Shown here in pieces: positions 63,055 through 64,000 of a DNA stretch of 64,000 nucleotides; within the stretch, counting starts at the first letter, position 1, and each line of letters begins with the position of its first letter. Source of the DNA: Candidatus Acidiferrales bacterium (lineage in GTDB: Bacteria > Acidobacteriota > Terriglobia > Acidiferrales > UBA7541); contig DASYYH010000023.1 of the NCBI GenBank assembly GCA_035934015.1, positions 273,432-337,431 of the forward strand, in the 5' to 3' direction. Under the pieces are notes generated by a model. That model was not told the origin of the DNA. It ran no database searches and worked only from the letters and a program-made list of their open reading frames with translations. Made by a program: the position numbers and the translations under genes.

Positions 63055-64000
63055 TTACACTGCATTTTGTGACAGTCGAAGACGCGAGTGCTGCATCTTG
63101 GTGCACACTGTCACACTTTTGTCACACTCACCCGTCAGTTTTTCGACCGCCGCTCGCTTCGAATCGAGATTCGTGTGCGTGTAACGCATCGTCACTGTCA
63201 GGCTCGAATGCCCTAACAGTTCCTTGACAGTCACAATGTCCACTCCTCGATCCACAAGCCGGGAAGCGAACGTGTGCCGTAACGTGTGCCACGTCACACC
63301 TTCAACTCCCGCCTTCTTGCAAGCGAGCTTGAATCCCGCCTTCAAATCAACAAACGGCTTGCCGGTTTCGGGATTGTAGAAAACAAACTCATTCCTCTTG
63401 CCTAACGCCCAAAATTCTAAGACTCGTCGCGCATCCGCGTTGATCGGAATGCCGCGAAGCTTTTGCGTCTTGGGCGCAAAGACATTCAGAACGCCTTTGT
63501 CCAAATTCACGGTCGACCAGCAAAGCGAAAAGATTTCTCCCACCCGCATCCCCGTATTCAGAGCAAAACGAATTAAGTCCCGAAGATACGGCGCTGCATT
63601 TTGGAGAAGCTTTTCTTCCTCTTGTGGATTCAAAACCCGAAGTCCGGTGTTAAATTCCCGGAAGAATTTAACTCTACGGAACGGATTCAAACCTAGATAG
63701 AGGTCCCATTCGATTGCCAGATTAAACATCCGCTTGAGCAAGGCCATTTCCCGATTCACCGTCGAACCGGAAACCGAAGCCCGTCTGTGCATCTTATAGC
63801 CCTCGATGTCCGCCGAGGTGATCTCGGTAAGCTGTCTTTCCGCCCCAATGAATTTGTGTAAATGCCCAAGCATCTGTTCATCCCGCAACCAGGAACGTTT
63901 GTTGACTTTCGCGTGCTCCATGTAGCGGTTGCCGAATTCGCCGAAAGTGATTTTCACGGGCCGTCGGAAAACACCCCGCAAAATCTCGGATTTTCGGATG
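63055..64000 (-). CDS. Tyrosine recombinase/integrase (5' end outside window)
   Basis: At least 308 residues; the frame stays open to the right edge, and a TTG at 63981 is not a convincing start, so the gene probably begins beyond the window. A core-binding (SAM-like) domain is followed by the catalytic domain with all key residues: R in N-T-G-M-R-V-G-E-I, K-L-R-G-I-P-I, H-T-L-R-H, G-H-S-S and the nucleophile in M-R-Y-T-H. It ends 28 bp from the 5' end of tRNA-Ser. Confidence 0.93.
   Translation of the reverse strand, partial: IRKSEILRGVFRRPVKITFGEFGNRYMEHAKVNKRSWLRDEQMLGHLHKFIGAERQLTEITSADIEGYKMHRRASVSGSTVNREMALLKRMFNLAIEWDLYLGLNPFRRVKFFREFNTGLRVLNPQEEEKLLQNAAPYLRDLIRFALNTGMRVGEIFSLCWSTVNLDKGVLNVFAPKTQKLRGIPINADARRVLEFWALGKRNEFVFYNPETGKPFVDLKAGFKLACKKAGVEGVTWHTLRHTFASRLVDRGVDIVTVKELLGHSSLTVTMRYTHTNLDSKRAAVEKLTGECDKSVTVCTKMQHSRLRLSQNAV

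Noticed and set aside
1..64000. CRISPR array, rRNA operon or prophage structural genes
   Set aside because: No regularly spaced repeats, rRNA motifs or phage structural proteins were seen; only the integrase suggests mobility.

Overview
The window is a GC-rich bacterial chromosome segment, packed with genes on both strands. Gene content points to a Gram-negative heterotroph of the Acidobacteriota (Terriglobia-like). The main pointers are a VWFA-related protein of the type expanded in Acidobacteria, large secreted M14, M20 and M28 peptidases, RHS remnants followed by a secreted protein of unknown family, an acyltransferase resembling Lnt, and MrdA/RodA. No 16S rRNA or species marker is present, so the assignment is an inference.

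Layout. 1-3.5 kb: two convergent M14-type peptidase paralogues (the left one cut by the window edge) sharing a bidirectional terminator, then tRNA-Glu(CTC). 3.9-11.2 kb: a small secreted protein, two GNAT acetyltransferases, OsmC, a lactate permease, a dGTPase-like HD hydrolase, and a TetR regulator translationally coupled to an Lnt/nitrilase-like membrane protein. 11.2-21.1 kb: a long lipid block, yceD-rpmF-plsX-fabD-fabG-map, then acpP-fabF-etfB-etfA-ETF:quinone oxidoreductase, each half headed by a clear sigma70 promoter. 21.1-26.3 kb: FecR-like protein, DUF374 acyltransferase, coaE/folD, a soluble sulfite-oxidase-like molybdoprotein, YjbR, and two small genes. 26.3-35.0 kb, all minus strand: a giant RNase E/G, rodA, mrdA (PBP2), an RsbW-like kinase and a YifB/ComM ATPase.

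35.0-38.3 kb is the most disturbed part: degenerate intergenic repeats, a large cruciform-capable palindrome, and an RHS gene broken into two pieces in circularly permuted order, flanked by two direct copies of a 63-nt palindromic repeat. 38.3-49.1 kb: LemA/DUF2207 pair, ClC chloride channel with CBS domains, MarR, GNAT, Dtd, a P-loop kinase plus MFS transporter, YqeY and an OPT transporter. 49.2-59.4 kb: rhomboid protease, M20 peptidase, VWFA protein, a D-2-hydroxyacid dehydrogenase/gpmI/DUF4870 group, a cysteine-desulfurase-like/homoserine dehydrogenase pair, and a membrane tetraheme cytochrome behind a perfect TGTGA-N6-TCACA site. 59.5-64.0 kb: M28 peptidase, a secreted beta-propeller protein, tRNA-Ser(TGA), and a tyrosine recombinase running off the right edge, which suggests the border of an integrated element.

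How genes work together: the 11-21 kb block supplies phosphatidic acid precursors (PlsX), the FASII elongation core (FabD/FabG/FabF/AcpP), N-terminal methionine removal and an ETF electron pathway to quinone. MrdA-RodA form the elongasome peptidoglycan synthase. Several genes (tetR, dgt, ETF-QO, DUF374) have a -10-like box 7-8 nt before the start codon and no Shine-Dalgarno sequence, suggesting leaderless mRNAs.
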